DNA of 64,000 nt from Caballeronia sp. M1242. Lineage in GTDB: Bacteria > Pseudomonadota > Gammaproteobacteria > Burkholderiales > Burkholderiaceae. Within the stretch, counting starts at the first letter, position 1. Each line of letters opens with the position of its first letter. The position numbers were made by a program, and so were the translations under genes. The notes below the pieces were generated by a model. The model saw only the letters and a program-made list of their open reading frames with translations, had not been told where the DNA came from and made no database searches. Positions 9,601 through 17,989 of the stretch are shown piece by piece. The stretch lies in the NCBI RefSeq assembly GCF_017220215.1, contig NZ_CP071131.1, forward strand, positions 1 to 64,000. The letters are read 5' to 3'.

Positions 9601-9886
9601 CCAGTCTTTCGTGCGTGAGTTGCCGGGTAGGGCCGACGACCGGGCGATCGTCATGGCGGTGATTTCGCTCGGGCGTCAGCTCAACCTCAAGGTCATTGCC
9701 GAAGGCGTCGAAAGCGATCAGCAGCTCGCGTTCCTTCGCGAGAGTGCGTGCACGGAAATACAGGGCTACCGATACAGTCGCCCACTGACACCGGATAGCA
9801 TGAAGGCGTTATTGCAGCGGCCGTTCTCGTGGCCTGAAGCGCAGGCGGGATCAAGCGAACCGGCTCCCGTTCAGCATGAGCGGTGA
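6605..9886 (+). CDS. Membrane sensor with PAS, GAF, GGDEF and EAL domains (c-di-GMP turnover)
   Basis: The 1093-residue inner-membrane protein has a transmembrane helix near residues 44-66, a periplasmic dCache/CHASE-like region to about 315, a second helix near 316-336, a PAS segment (about 352-470), a GAF segment (about 490-635), a GGDEF domain and an EAL domain. GGDEF at 726-730 is intact and preceded at the standard 5-residue spacing by RSTD, an RxxD inhibitory site. The EAL signature reads ETLLRW (Glu855), but the downstream metal and catalytic blocks (NVSARQF, LEITES, DDFGTGYSSL, IAEGVES) are present. It could therefore make or degrade c-di-GMP in response to a periplasmic ligand, perhaps bound by the preceding PstS-like protein. 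Confidence 0.93.
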   Translation: MIDLDKTRVVASLVEGVGGRASFAPSSGSVGGGERKSRRALEAHVLIPVFAGFLLAIIWALVLQFVHTQHHAAETAAAELSRELADTYEAQLVRNLATIDQTLRTVQFAYGANGANSLGRLEEQGLLPSSIVFRIAIADANGRLVATNRPGMSGDASDEAWFVAQRDRPYDARAPFMSRVAQSGKDGAPEVTFSRRLRDASGRFAGAVMLSFDPAYLTSNYDAARMGKRGLLAVLGPDDVARAEQIGESLSWGRSYAGDALATVRDASQRAMARPWDGGMRRYTSVRALPGYALTAVVGLDQDEQLAEFGQRRRADFLWTGALSLAVIAIAAALSRSSWQLALSRRRERRAQQTYFAASEASIDAFLVFRAVRGQAGVIDDFVLQATNRRGVEILGVPREKLIGSALDEAFAGARADGVLEDFVAVASSLEVREHEWQQRRADGRTMWLYRQVVPVDGGVVAIVRDVSARKSSEARRVEQSRILEMIAKSVPLEEVLDHIVRGLEPQIADARCAVLLREGAGHLLRVGAAPSLPETFHETVAQTRINAEANLSGKAIHTRQPVCVIDVARDAAVASELANAGLADVRSIWAFPVLSADGAAVGEVTIYTHGMQRPSEAESQAIAFATRIAGIAIQRSLAEERIRHMANHDSLTGLPNRTLLSDRLKQALLQAQRYGRGVTTIFIDLDNFKLINDSLGHRAGDELLQTVAERMSKTVRSTDTVVRLGGDEFVIVLLEDDQSGTGVVETVERLREAILQPAKLQGQHYQVSCSLGYASYPNDGRDADTLLMNADAAMYHAKEQGRNNCQAYTADMNQKVHERLRYQEQLRHALSNGEFRLVYQPQVDLDLRAINGVETLLRWDHPTDGVISPATFIPIAEETGLILPIGDWVLREACRQNKAWQDEGLPPVTVAVNVSARQFLQKGLAQQVQHALDESGLAPEFLELEITESVIMQDLDGAVGTMGELQAMGVKLSIDDFGTGYSSLSALKHFPIARLKIDQSFVRELPGRADDRAIVMAVISLGRQLNLKVIAEGVESDQQLAFLRESACTEIQGYRYSRPLTPDSMKALLQRPFSWPEAQAGSSEPAPVQHER

Positions 9887-10224
9887 TGACGGCGCAGTGT
9901 CGCCCGAGCGGCCTGACGCGCTGTGGGTCGCAGGTTTCAATTACTGCTGGACACGGTCGGGCTTGGTCTACGCGGCTTTCGTGACCGATGTGTTCGGGCG
10001 CCGTATCGTGGGCTCGCACATGTCGGCATTGACGATTACTGACTTCGTACTGGTTGCGCTGAACCAGGCGTTGCACGACTGCCCAGCCACCGCCCGGGCT
10101 CATTCATCATGGCGATCATGAGTCGCAACATCGCGACATTCGGTACACCGAACGTTTGGTGGACGTCGGCGTTGAGCCATCCGTCGGAACTGTTGAAGCC
10201 GTGGCGCACGTGGCCGCGGGCGGT
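9876..10224 (+). pseudogene. Decayed IS3-family transposase (OrfB, rve core) remnant
   Basis: From about 9897 the frame reads PERPDALWVAGFNYCWTR, then VFGRRIVGSHMSA and TDFVLVALNQALHD, which is the DDE integrase core of IS3-family OrfB (usual form LWVADFTY ... DVFARRIVG). It stops at 10121. The next conserved block, RDIRYTERLVDVGVEPSVG, continues in another frame from about 10109, showing a frameshift. The rest of the core and both inverted repeats are missing. The remnant begins at the 3' end of the GGDEF-EAL gene, so the insertion may have reset that gene's C-terminus. It is a non-functional relic. Confidence 0.8.
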
Positions 10225-10274
10225 CGAGGCGTAACGCCATCGATCCCCCCGCCGCGCGACGACTAACAAACGAC

Positions 10275-10979
10275 CTACGCCGCGACGCCGGTGTATTCGC
10301 TGACCTTGTCGATGTCCATCAGATGGTCGCGCGGGATTTCCCCGCCGAGCTGACCGCGCCGGATCACCAATACGCGCTGCGACACAGCGGCGATGAAGTC
10401 GAGATTCTGTTCGACGAGAACGATGGTCAGGCCGCGGCGCTCGCGCAATGCGACGAGCGTCTCGCCAATCTCCTCGATAATCGAAGGCTGAATGCCTTCC
10501 GTCGGCTCATCGAGCAGCAACAGCGATGGCTCGCCCGCCAATGCACGAGCGAGTGCCAGCAATTGTTGCTCGCCACCCGACAGCGATCCGCCCGGGCGGT
10601 CGAGCAAGGGCTTCAGACGCGGGAAGTCGTCGAGCAGCGCGCCCAGCGCCTCGTCTGGTTTGCGACCGGTCTTCATTAGGCCGAGCCGCAGGTTGTCATA
10701 CGCTGTGATCGTCGGGAAGATATCGCGGCCTTGCGGCACGTACGCCATGCCGCGTCGTGCGCGCGCATGCGGCGGCAGGGTGGTGATGTCCTGGCCGCCG
10801 AAGTGCAGCGCGCCCGCCGTCGCCGGCAACGCGCCGATGAGCGTGCGTAGCAGGGTCGTCTTGCCCATGCCGTTGTGCCCGAGTATGCCGATCGATTCGC
10901 CATCGCGCACGCTCAGCGCCACTTCGAACAGCACCGGAATCGCGCCGTATCCCGCGCACAGCCCTGTCGCTTCCAGCAT
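10275..10979 (-). CDS. ABC transporter ATP-binding protein, LivF/UrtE type
   Basis: The 234-residue ATPase has Walker A (GHNGMGKTT), the signature LSGGEQQ, Walker B LLLLDEPTEG and the LVEQN switch region typical of LivF/UrtE subunits. It is the second ATPase of the amide/urea-type importer encoded upstream on the same strand, and should form the cytoplasmic heterodimer with the LivG-like subunit 12 bases upstream. It is the last gene of the operon that starts with the amidase at 16541. A transposase relic lies beyond its end. Confidence 0.93.
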   Translation of the reverse strand: MLEATGLCAGYGAIPVLFEVALSVRDGESIGILGHNGMGKTTLLRTLIGALPATAGALHFGGQDITTLPPHARARRGMAYVPQGRDIFPTITAYDNLRLGLMKTGRKPDEALGALLDDFPRLKPLLDRPGGSLSGGEQQLLALARALAGEPSLLLLDEPTEGIQPSIIEEIGETLVALRERRGLTIVLVEQNLDFIAAVSQRVLVIRRGQLGGEIPRDHLMDIDKVSEYTGVAA

Positions 10980-10991
10980 CGCGCCTCCGAT

Positions 10992-11711
10992 TCAGTGCGG
11001 CTTCTTGCCGAGGTAAATCTGCTGGATGAACGGATCGCTCATGATGCGCTCCGGCGTGTCCTCCCGAACGATCGCCCCCTGATGTAGCACCGTCACCGTT
11101 TTGGCGATGCGCCGGATGAAGCTCATGTCGTGCTCCACCACGACGAGCGCGTGCCGCCGGTTGATTTCCAGAATGAGTTCCGCCGTTCGCGCCACTTCAA
11201 GATCGCTCATGCCCGCGGCGGGTTCGTCCAGCAGGATCAGCGGCGGGTCCGCGGCAATCACAACGGCCAGTTCCACCCACTGGCGTTCGCCGTGGGAGAG
11301 CAGCCCGGTGATCGCGTCGCGATGTGACAGCATGCCTACACGCTCCAGGACCTCGCGTGCCACACGTTCTGTCTGCCGCGGCGTATGCACCCGGCGTGCG
11401 GCAAGCCATACGTTCTCCCATACCGACAGCCCGTTGAAGAGACTCGGCACCTGCGTTTTGATGCCGATGCCAAGCCGCGCCGGTTCGTGTGGTTGCATCC
11501 CTGTGATGTCCATGCCGCGAAAACGGATCTCGCCGGATGTCGGCCTGACCTGCCCCGTTAGCAGTTTGAAGAATGTGCTCTTGCCCGCCCCGTTCGGACC
11601 GATCACACAGCGCAATTCCGCTTCCGCCAGCGTGAAATCGACGTCGCGCGTCGCATGGACGCCGCCGAAGCGGACGTTGAGCTTGCGCGTTTCGAGCAAG
11701 GGCATCGTCAT
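10992..11711 (-). CDS. ABC transporter ATP-binding protein, LivG/UrtD type
   Basis: The 239-residue ATPase has Walker A GPNGAGKST, the family-typical tract GIKTQVPSLFNGLSVWEN, a signature region LSHGERQWVELA, Walker B LILLDEPAAGMS and the VVEHDMSFI switch. LSHGE in place of LSGGQ, and the KTQVPSLF segment, are closer to urea-type UrtD than to classical LivG. Its ATG overlaps the stop of the permease gene (ATGA), implying translational coupling; an ATG two codons later is also possible. It works with the LivF-like subunit and the two permeases. Confidence 0.93.
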   Translation of the reverse strand: MTMPLLETRKLNVRFGGVHATRDVDFTLAEAELRCVIGPNGAGKSTFFKLLTGQVRPTSGEIRFRGMDITGMQPHEPARLGIGIKTQVPSLFNGLSVWENVWLAARRVHTPRQTERVAREVLERVGMLSHRDAITGLLSHGERQWVELAVVIAADPPLILLDEPAAGMSDLEVARTAELILEINRRHALVVVEHDMSFIRRIAKTVTVLHQGAIVREDTPERIMSDPFIQQIYLGKKPH

Positions 11712-12838
11712 GCCGCCTCCTTGCGCGTCTCATGCCGTTCATTGGCCCCGTGTCGTTCGTGCGCCTCGTGTACGTCGTCCGACGAGGGCCGTCTGCGCCG
11801 TGCCGCGCTAAACCGCCTCATGCCGAGATCGCCCATGCTCGGCACAATGCCCTTTGGCACCATCAGCACGAACACGACTAGGATCGCGCCGAGAACGAGG
11901 TTCGAGTTGATGGTCTGCTGCGTGCCGATCTGCGTAGTGAGCCATTGAATGGCCATACACCCGACGACCGGCCCCACGAGCGTGCCCAGCCCGCCGACGA
12001 TCACCCAGATGATGATCTGCGCCGATTGCGCCAGTCCGAAGATGCCGGGGCTCGTGAATGCGCCCCAGTTAGCGAAGAGGCATCCCGCCAGCCCGGCGAT
12101 GGCCGCGCCCAACACGAACGAAAAGAGCTTATAGACGCGCGAATCGTACCCGAGCAGCAAGAGGCGCTGTTCGTTTTCCTTACTCGCCACGATGACGCGT
12201 CCGATCTTGAACGCAAGCAGCACGCGTAGCAGCACGTATATCCCGAGCAGCGCGCCGAGCGACAGTTCGAAAAGGCCGCGCGGGCTGATAACGTCGTCGA
12301 TATTGCCCGGCGTGTTGAGCGGCGGGATATTCGGGATGCCGTTGAAGCCGCCGAGCGGCGCATTGCCGATCTTCCATTCGGGACCGGCGGTGGAATTGAC
12401 GACGTTGAAGAGAATCAGCGTGACCGTGAGCGTAATGACGCCCATGTACACATCGGAGAGGCGTCCGTAGAAGATCAGATAGCCGAGAACCGTGGCGAAC
12501 GCCGCAGGCAGCACGATGGCGAGCATGAACGGCACGGTGCTGTCGCCCATGTTCGTGACGGCAATGGCATAGGTATAGGCGCCGAGCCCAAAGAACGCGG
12601 ATTGCCCGAAACAGAGAATGCCGCCGAAGCCCCACACGAACCCGAGACTCAACGCGAGTATTGCCATGACGGCGTAGACGGTGGCCTGCACCAGCGCGAA
12701 GTCGTCGAGCACGCGCGGCAGCACGATCAGCATGACTAGGCCAATCGTGAGCGAAACCGCCGCGCTTTTCCACGACCTGGAGAAGCGCGATAGCGTGTCG
12801 GGCACCGGCATTGCGCGGCTGGCTTTGACGGGCGTCAT
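11708..12838 (-). CDS. ABC transporter permease, LivM/UrtC type
   Basis: The 376-residue integral membrane protein carries about ten hydrophobic segments and LivM-family blocks (SLGFVWGFGGILCFGQSAFFGLGAY cut here as separate motifs: GFGGILCFGQ, FFGLGAYTYA; GGLGTLVGPVVG near the C-terminus). The start at 12838 overlaps the LivH-like stop as TGATG, which fits operon coupling, although the frame is open further upstream. A His/Arg-rich hydrophilic tail of about 40 residues follows the last membrane helix and is unusual for the family. It pairs with the LivH-like permease to make the membrane channel. Confidence 0.92.
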   Translation of the reverse strand: MTPVKASRAMPVPDTLSRFSRSWKSAAVSLTIGLVMLIVLPRVLDDFALVQATVYAVMAILALSLGFVWGFGGILCFGQSAFFGLGAYTYAIAVTNMGDSTVPFMLAIVLPAAFATVLGYLIFYGRLSDVYMGVITLTVTLILFNVVNSTAGPEWKIGNAPLGGFNGIPNIPPLNTPGNIDDVISPRGLFELSLGALLGIYVLLRVLLAFKIGRVIVASKENEQRLLLLGYDSRVYKLFSFVLGAAIAGLAGCLFANWGAFTSPGIFGLAQSAQIIIWVIVGGLGTLVGPVVGCMAIQWLTTQIGTQQTINSNLVLGAILVVFVLMVPKGIVPSMGDLGMRRFSAARRRRPSSDDVHEAHERHGANERHETRKEAA

Positions 12839-13704
12839 CACAATGCTCCCTTGAAGAAGCGCCCGGTGATGCCGCGCGGCAGCAGCCGCAGCATCACAAT
12901 GGCGCCGACGAGCAACGCCACTTCGCCGAACACGGGCGTCGAGGCAAAAGTCGCAATCTGGTTGATCGCGCCGAAAAGCGCCGACGAGCTGATGAGTCCC
13001 GCCACGATGGCAGGGCCGCCGCCGATCACTGTGATGAACGCCTTTGCGACGAACGCGCCGCCCATGGTCGGGACGACGCCGGTCATCGGCGCGAGCAGGC
13101 CGCCCGCGAGTCCCGACAGCGCCGCGCCGACCGCGAACGTGATCGAATACACGCGTCCCGGCGCGATGCCGAGCGCGTCGGCCATTTGCGGGTTCTGCAT
13201 CGTGCCACGCGCAATGAGCCCGAGCGGCGTGTGCAGCAGCACCCAGCGCAGCACCACGCCAATGACGACCGCCACCGCAATGATGACGAGCGTATAGCTG
13301 CTCACCGAGTAGCCGCCGATCGGGAAGTTGCCCAGCGGCGCGGAGATGCCTGCGGTCGTATTGCCCGCAATCGACGTCACGACTCCGACGAGGAAGAGCG
13401 ACAGGCCCCACGTCGCGAGCATCGTATCGATCATGCGGCCATACAGCCGCCGGATGACCACGCGCTCCAGGACAACACCGATGATCGCGACGACGAGTGG
13501 CGCCACGACGAGAATCGCAACCCAAAGATTCACGCCGAGCCGTATCGCTTCGATGGCGGCATACGCGCCCAGCATCATGAATTCGCCGTGCGCGAGATTG
13601 ATGACCTTCATCATGCCGAAGATGACCGCGAGACCCGACGAGATCACCACCAGACTCGCTATCGCGTACAGCACTTGTATCAGGATGATCGCGGCAAGAT
13701 CCAT
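12838..13704 (-). CDS. ABC transporter permease, LivH/UrtB type
   Basis: The 288-residue membrane protein has eight or so hydrophobic segments and LivH-family motifs: VINLAHGEFMMLGAY near residue 34 and the C-terminal cytoplasmic loop that contacts the ATPases. It is 34 bases after the binding-protein gene and overlaps the second permease by one base. It forms half of the inner-membrane pore of the amide/urea-type importer. Confidence 0.93.
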   Translation of the reverse strand: MDLAAIILIQVLYAIASLVVISSGLAVIFGMMKVINLAHGEFMMLGAYAAIEAIRLGVNLWVAILVVAPLVVAIIGVVLERVVIRRLYGRMIDTMLATWGLSLFLVGVVTSIAGNTTAGISAPLGNFPIGGYSVSSYTLVIIAVAVVIGVVLRWVLLHTPLGLIARGTMQNPQMADALGIAPGRVYSITFAVGAALSGLAGGLLAPMTGVVPTMGGAFVAKAFITVIGGGPAIVAGLISSSALFGAINQIATFASTPVFGEVALLVGAIVMLRLLPRGITGRFFKGAL

Positions 13705-13738
13705 CGTTGCTCCTCTGAATGTCGGTGCACCACGCGCC

Positions 13739-14965
13739 TCACAGCTTGATGACGTACTGCTGGTTGTCGCGCGGATTCTTGATCAGATTGCATACTGCGC
13801 TCGTATCGACCGGAGGCTGGTTCTGGAACGTTTGCACGATGTCGAGCTTGTGATTCTTTACCTGTGCGATGCTTACGTTAAGCACGCAATGATGGGTGGC
13901 CGGATCGATCGAGACCTTGCCGCTCGGCGCATCGATGCTGATGCCCGACTCGAGTGCCTCGATCACTTTCATGCGGTCGATGCTGCCTGCCTTTCTAACC
14001 GCCTGCGCCCACAGATTGAAGCCCTGATACGTGCCCATCGCGAGTTCGGTGATGTTCGGATAGTTCGCCCCGAATCGCTTGTGAAATCGCTCTTTGAATG
14101 CCTTGTTGACAGGATTGTCGAGATTCTCGAAGTAGTTGTAGGAGACGAGAAAGCCATCGCATTCCTCGGGCGAGAGCATGATCTGCTCGTTACCGCCGGC
14201 GAAGGTCGTCGAGGCGAGGGGAATCTTCTTGTGGAGCCCCGCCGCCGCCCATTGCCGATAAAACGAAACATGCGATCCCCCGACGAGCGCGGACACGAGC
14301 ATGTCCGGCTTGGCAGATTCGATCTTGGAGATGGTCGAGCCGAAGTTGGTCACGTCAAGCGGAAAGAAGTCGATCGACGTGACGGAGCCGCCGTTGTCCT
14401 GCACGAACTTCTTCACCCATTGCGAAGTGATTTGTCCGTAGTTGTAATCCGCCGCGACGACATAGACTTTCTTGCCCCACTGCTTCATCGCATAAGGGAT
14501 CAGCTTGGCGACCGTCTGCCCCGGCGTCACGCCGGTGCAGAATGTGTTGCGGTCGCATACGCCGCCTTCGTATTGCGTGTTATAGAAATAGAGCGTGCGA
14601 TAACGGTCCAGCACCGGCCGCATGACTTCTCGAGATGCCGACGTGATTCCGCCGTGCACGACGGCCACTTTGTCTTTCAGCGCCGATTGTTGCGCGAACT
14701 GCGTATAAAGCTGCATGCTCGATTGCGGATCGTAGTTGAGCAGCTTGATCTGCTTGCCGAGCAAGCCGCCCTGCGCATTCCATTCCTCGACGGCGAGGGT
14801 CAGGCAATCCGCCATCGGCTTGCCGTATATGTCGAGACCGCCCGACTGGTCCGTGATACCGCCCACGAGAATTTCGTCGGCGGCTTCCGCGATGAACGGG
14901 AACGATCCAGCCATGCCCGCGGCCACCGACGCCGCAGACGACTTCAGAAACGAACGTCGATCCAT
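13739..14965 (-). CDS. Periplasmic substrate-binding protein of an amide/urea-type ABC importer
   Basis: The 408-residue protein starts with MDRRSFLKSSAASVAAG, a twin-arginine-like motif (RRSFLK) and hydrophobic core ending near AEA, so it may be exported folded by Tat. The body is a type I periplasmic-binding fold of the UrtA/AmiC branch: ITDQSGGLDIYGKPMADCLTLAVEEWN at the start, then YNYGQITSQW and QGFNLWAQAV. These are closer to short-chain amide/urea binders than to leucine binders. It lies directly after the amidase and before both permeases, so the likely cargo is an amide. The precise ligand is inferred from context. Confidence 0.9.
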   Translation of the reverse strand: MDRRSFLKSSAASVAAGMAGSFPFIAEAADEILVGGITDQSGGLDIYGKPMADCLTLAVEEWNAQGGLLGKQIKLLNYDPQSSMQLYTQFAQQSALKDKVAVVHGGITSASREVMRPVLDRYRTLYFYNTQYEGGVCDRNTFCTGVTPGQTVAKLIPYAMKQWGKKVYVVAADYNYGQITSQWVKKFVQDNGGSVTSIDFFPLDVTNFGSTISKIESAKPDMLVSALVGGSHVSFYRQWAAAGLHKKIPLASTTFAGGNEQIMLSPEECDGFLVSYNYFENLDNPVNKAFKERFHKRFGANYPNITELAMGTYQGFNLWAQAVRKAGSIDRMKVIEALESGISIDAPSGKVSIDPATHHCVLNVSIAQVKNHKLDIVQTFQNQPPVDTSAVCNLIKNPRDNQQYVIKL

Positions 14966-15023
14966 ATACAGTTCCGAAAAGGGAGGCGAGGAGAGTGCAA
15001 GGCGTTGCGGGCGCTTCGATGCT

Positions 15024-16541
15024 TCAGAGTTTCATCCAGTCAACGGATTGCTCGAACGCATAGGCGCCGCGGTAGATGGTGGCTTCGTCCCAGTGCTTGC
15101 CCACCAGCATCATGCCGACCGGAAGGCCATCAACCATTCCGCAGGGCACGCTCATCGCGGGGTGCCCAGTGCAATCAAAAGGACATGTATTCGGCAACAT
15201 CTCGAACGCACGCGTGATCACTTCCTCAACGCTCGCCCCCGGCTTGGGCAGCGGCGTGGCGACCAGCGGGAGCGTGGGCATGAGAAGAAGGTCGTAGTCG
15301 GCGAATGCCGCGTCGTACGCCGCGGTAAGCTGGCGCGACAAGTTCTGCGACTTTGCATAGAAGTGACCGCGATAGTGCCGGATGAAATACTCCCCGAGCA
15401 GCATCGTGATCTTCAGTGTTTCGGACAGTTCATCGGCGCGCTCATGCCATCCGGCGTGATAATCCACCATGCCGGTTACATACAAACCCTTCCAGTTGTA
15501 GCCATGGCCGTTGTCCTTCATCATCTGCTGCGTCGCGCCTTCGGCGGCGATTGGCAACCATATCGCGGGACCGATGCGATGCATGGGAATGGAAACTTCG
15601 CTGACGTGCGCGCCGAGTTCCGCAAGATGATCGGCAGCCGCGCGCACCTTCGCATCCGATGCTTCTAGCGACTGTGGCCAGCCAAAGCCTTCCTTCACCA
15701 CGCCAATGCGCAAGCCGCGTACGCCTTCTTTCATGATCTCCGAGTAGGGCTTCGCGACTTGGCCTGCATGCTGACGCGGATCGAGGCCATCGGGACCCGC
15801 TAGCACTTCGAGCATCAGTGCGTTGTCGGTCACGTTGGCGGTCATCGGCCCGGTGTGGTCGATCGTCAGTTCGATGGGCATGACCCCCGTATAAGGCACT
15901 AGGCCGTGCGTAGCCTTCATGCCGTAAATGCCGCAATACGATGCGGGCATCCGGATCGAGCCGCCCTGGTCGCCACCAATGGCGAGATCCACCTCGCCTG
16001 CGGCCACGAGCGCCGCGCTGCCCGATGACGATCCGCCTGCCGAATAACCCATCTTGCGCGGGTTATGGACCGGAGCGGGCGAACTCGTGTGCGAGCCGCC
16101 CGAGAAGCAAAAGTATTCGCACGTCGCTTTGCCAACGATCGTTGCGCCCGCATCGAGCAGACGCGTGACAATGGTGGCATCGACATCGGGCACGTAGCCT
16201 TCCAGGGTGGACGCGCCGTTCATCATCGGCACGCCTGCGAGGCATACGTTGTCCTTAAGGGCGACAGTTTTTCCGGCGAGCTTGCCAGTGGGCGCACCCT
16301 TCACTTCGGTCTTCACATACCAGGCCCCGTAGCGGTTTTCGTCGGCAGATGGGCGATAACCCGGCGTGCGTGGGTAGGTGACGCGCGGGACGTAATCCGG
16401 CAGCGAATCGATAACGTCATACGCATCGAAATTCGCTTGCAACATCGCGTGATAGGTGGACAGCTGCTCCTCAGACAGATGCATCCCGAGACTGGTGGCG
16501 ACTTCGTCAAGCTGGGCGGGCGTGGGACGTTTCACTGCCAT
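15024..16541 (-). CDS. Amidase-signature family hydrolase
   Basis: The 505-residue enzyme has the complete amidase signature with the Ser-cisSer-Lys triad assignable to Lys96 (VALKDN), Ser171 (first serine of GGSSSGS) and Ser195 (GGSIR). It should hydrolyse a carboxamide to acid and ammonia in the cytoplasm; no signal peptide is present. GatA activity is improbable because no gatB/gatC are nearby. It is the first structural gene of an operon that continues with the amide-type ABC importer, so import and hydrolysis of the same amide are implied. A promoter with an overlapping inverted repeat lies about 120 bases upstream. Confidence 0.93.
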   Translation of the reverse strand: MAVKRPTPAQLDEVATSLGMHLSEEQLSTYHAMLQANFDAYDVIDSLPDYVPRVTYPRTPGYRPSADENRYGAWYVKTEVKGAPTGKLAGKTVALKDNVCLAGVPMMNGASTLEGYVPDVDATIVTRLLDAGATIVGKATCEYFCFSGGSHTSSPAPVHNPRKMGYSAGGSSSGSAALVAAGEVDLAIGGDQGGSIRMPASYCGIYGMKATHGLVPYTGVMPIELTIDHTGPMTANVTDNALMLEVLAGPDGLDPRQHAGQVAKPYSEIMKEGVRGLRIGVVKEGFGWPQSLEASDAKVRAAADHLAELGAHVSEVSIPMHRIGPAIWLPIAAEGATQQMMKDNGHGYNWKGLYVTGMVDYHAGWHERADELSETLKITMLLGEYFIRHYRGHFYAKSQNLSRQLTAAYDAAFADYDLLLMPTLPLVATPLPKPGASVEEVITRAFEMLPNTCPFDCTGHPAMSVPCGMVDGLPVGMMLVGKHWDEATIYRGAYAFEQSVDWMKL

Positions 16542-16656
16542 GACTCTTCCTCACTCGAACTGATTCATGACGGACTGCCGCCTGCGTTGAGGGTCGATGC
16601 AGACGCGGCGAGAGTGAACAGGAGACTCCGTGCAGCGGGTCCCTGATCTGCGAGTC

Positions 16657-16685
16657 ATGGTAGGAACACATATTTTCCAAGTCAA
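16657..16685 (-). promoter_or_regulatory. Candidate sigma-70 promoter of the amidase-importer operon
   Basis: Read on the minus strand, TTGACT (16685-16680) is followed after 17 bases by TACCAT (16662-16657), a reasonable -35/-10 pair in a locally AT-rich gap. It would give a leader of about 110 bases before the amidase ATG. The inverted repeat at 16674-16705 covers the -35 box. Confidence 0.5.
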
Positions 16686-16705
16686 CAAATTATTTTCCTT
16701 GGAAA
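16674..16705. promoter_or_regulatory. Perfect 8-bp inverted repeat over the amidase promoter
   Basis: TTTCCAAG at 16674-16681 and CTTGGAAA at 16698-16705 are perfect inverted copies 16 bases apart. The left arm overlaps the -35 box of the candidate promoter, which is the position of a repressor operator. The divergent MarR regulator at 17990 is the nearest candidate to bind it. This is inferred from geometry; no known consensus was matched. Confidence 0.5.
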
Positions 16706-16744
16706 CTAAATGGAACGGTGCGTGCCCCTTGCAGCGGCGTTGCC

Positions 16745-17794
16745 TTAGATTCGCGAGATCACTTCGAAATGATGGCCTTCCGCACGCGCGAGATAGATCG
16801 GCACATGATTTACACGGCCGCCCGCATAGGCTGCACCGCGTGCGCTGCGATAGTTCAGCGGCGTAAGGCCGAGTTGCGCGAGACCCGCGTCGCGGGATAA
16901 ATGGCGGCGCTGTGCATCGTCGGCGAGTGCGGCGAGGAAATGAACGCCTTCGTATGTCGACTGGCCGAAGGTGTCGAGCGTTGGCGCACGCGCGCCATAG
17001 CGTCCGCGATAGCGTTCTTTGAAGGCAAGATTCGCATCGGTTTGCAGCGACGCGAAATAGCCCGAGGCGACATACAACGACGCCGTATTGCGCGCCCCGA
17101 TACCGAGCAATTCGTTCTCGCCGAGCGCGCACGAGAGACGCAGGATGCGGCCCGCGAGACCGGCTTCTCCGAACGCACGATTGAAGTCGATCGTGTCCTG
17201 ACCGATTAGCGAAAGCAGCAGCGCATCCGCGCATTGCTTGCGGATGGCGTCAAGGACTTCGCTGTAGTCACCTGTGCCGAACGGTACGACACATTCGCCG
17301 ACGACTTGTCCACCCGCCTCGTTGACCAAGCGGTGCGCGAGCCGATGCGTCGCATGCGGCCACACATAGTCGTTGCCAACGAAGAACCAGCGCTTCGGCC
17401 GATGTTTGTTATGAAGCCAGTGGATTGCAGGTTGAAGCTGCCGGGCTGTGGTTTCGCCAATGGCGAACACGCCCGGCGTGCGCTCTCCGCCTTCGTAAAG
17501 TGGCGTATAGATGAAGGGAAGCTGCCCGGCGACCGCCTTGACGAGATCCAGCCGCACCGCGCTCGTATGCATGCCGACCAACGCGTCTATGGCGTCATCT
17601 TCGATCAGCGCTTCCAGCGCGGATTCGAGTTCGCGCGCGTCATCGCCTGCGTTGATCGTGAGCAGCCTGCAAGGGCGTCCCGCCATGCCCGATGCGTCGT
17701 TGAGTTCTTCCACCGCAAGCTTCGCCGATGCGAGCGCGCACGGTCCCCACAAGCCGGCCGAACCGCCCAAGGGCACGCACAATGCGATCGTCAT
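16745..17794 (-). CDS. AmiC-like cytoplasmic amide-sensor protein (type I binding fold)
   Basis: The 349-residue protein has a type I periplasmic-binding fold like AmiC and UrtA but no signal peptide, so it should stay in the cytoplasm as a ligand sensor. Typical blocks are VPLGGSAGLWGPCALASAKLAVEELN cut as VPLGGSAGLWG and AKLAVEELN, ALIEDDAIDALVGMHTS, PFIYTPLYEGGE and FVGNDYVWPHA. The start at 17794 is preceded by GAGG six bases from the ATG; upstream in-frame ATGs lack this. In Pseudomonas AmiC works with the antiterminator AmiR. No AmiR-like gene is present here, but a MarR regulator is divergent 195 bases away. It lies 203 bases upstream of the amidase, on the same strand. Confidence 0.82.
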   Translation of the reverse strand: MTIALCVPLGGSAGLWGPCALASAKLAVEELNDASGMAGRPCRLLTINAGDDARELESALEALIEDDAIDALVGMHTSAVRLDLVKAVAGQLPFIYTPLYEGGERTPGVFAIGETTARQLQPAIHWLHNKHRPKRWFFVGNDYVWPHATHRLAHRLVNEAGGQVVGECVVPFGTGDYSEVLDAIRKQCADALLLSLIGQDTIDFNRAFGEAGLAGRILRLSCALGENELLGIGARNTASLYVASGYFASLQTDANLAFKERYRGRYGARAPTLDTFGQSTYEGVHFLAALADDAQRRHLSRDAGLAQLGLTPLNYRSARGAAYAGGRVNHVPIYLARAEGHHFEVISRI

Positions 17795-17989
17795 CTCCTG
17801 CCTCGAACGGCGGGAACGTTTACGATGCTTCATCAATGGTCGGCTCGCGGGTCCGAAACATGGAATGCACAACCGAATGGCACGCGCGCACCATCACTTA
17901 TCGGGCCGACGGTCCGTGCACCGATATTTTCCCGAACCCTATTCGTTTGCGTAATATTCGTTTTGTCCGCACTTTTCAAAGCATCTACC

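Noticed and set aside
12839..13525. Upstream extension of the LivM-like frame
   Set aside because: It overlaps the LivH gene on the same strand and lacks a domain; the ATG at 12838 overlapping the LivH stop is the natural start.
13328..15217. 629-codon plus frame across LivH and binding-protein genes
   Set aside because: It is opposite two clear transport genes and shows no family signature; codon use is that of a shadow.
17234..17989. Upstream extension of the MarR frame
   Set aside because: It is opposite the AmiC-like gene, and MarR proteins have about 140-150 residues, which is met by the ATG at 17990.
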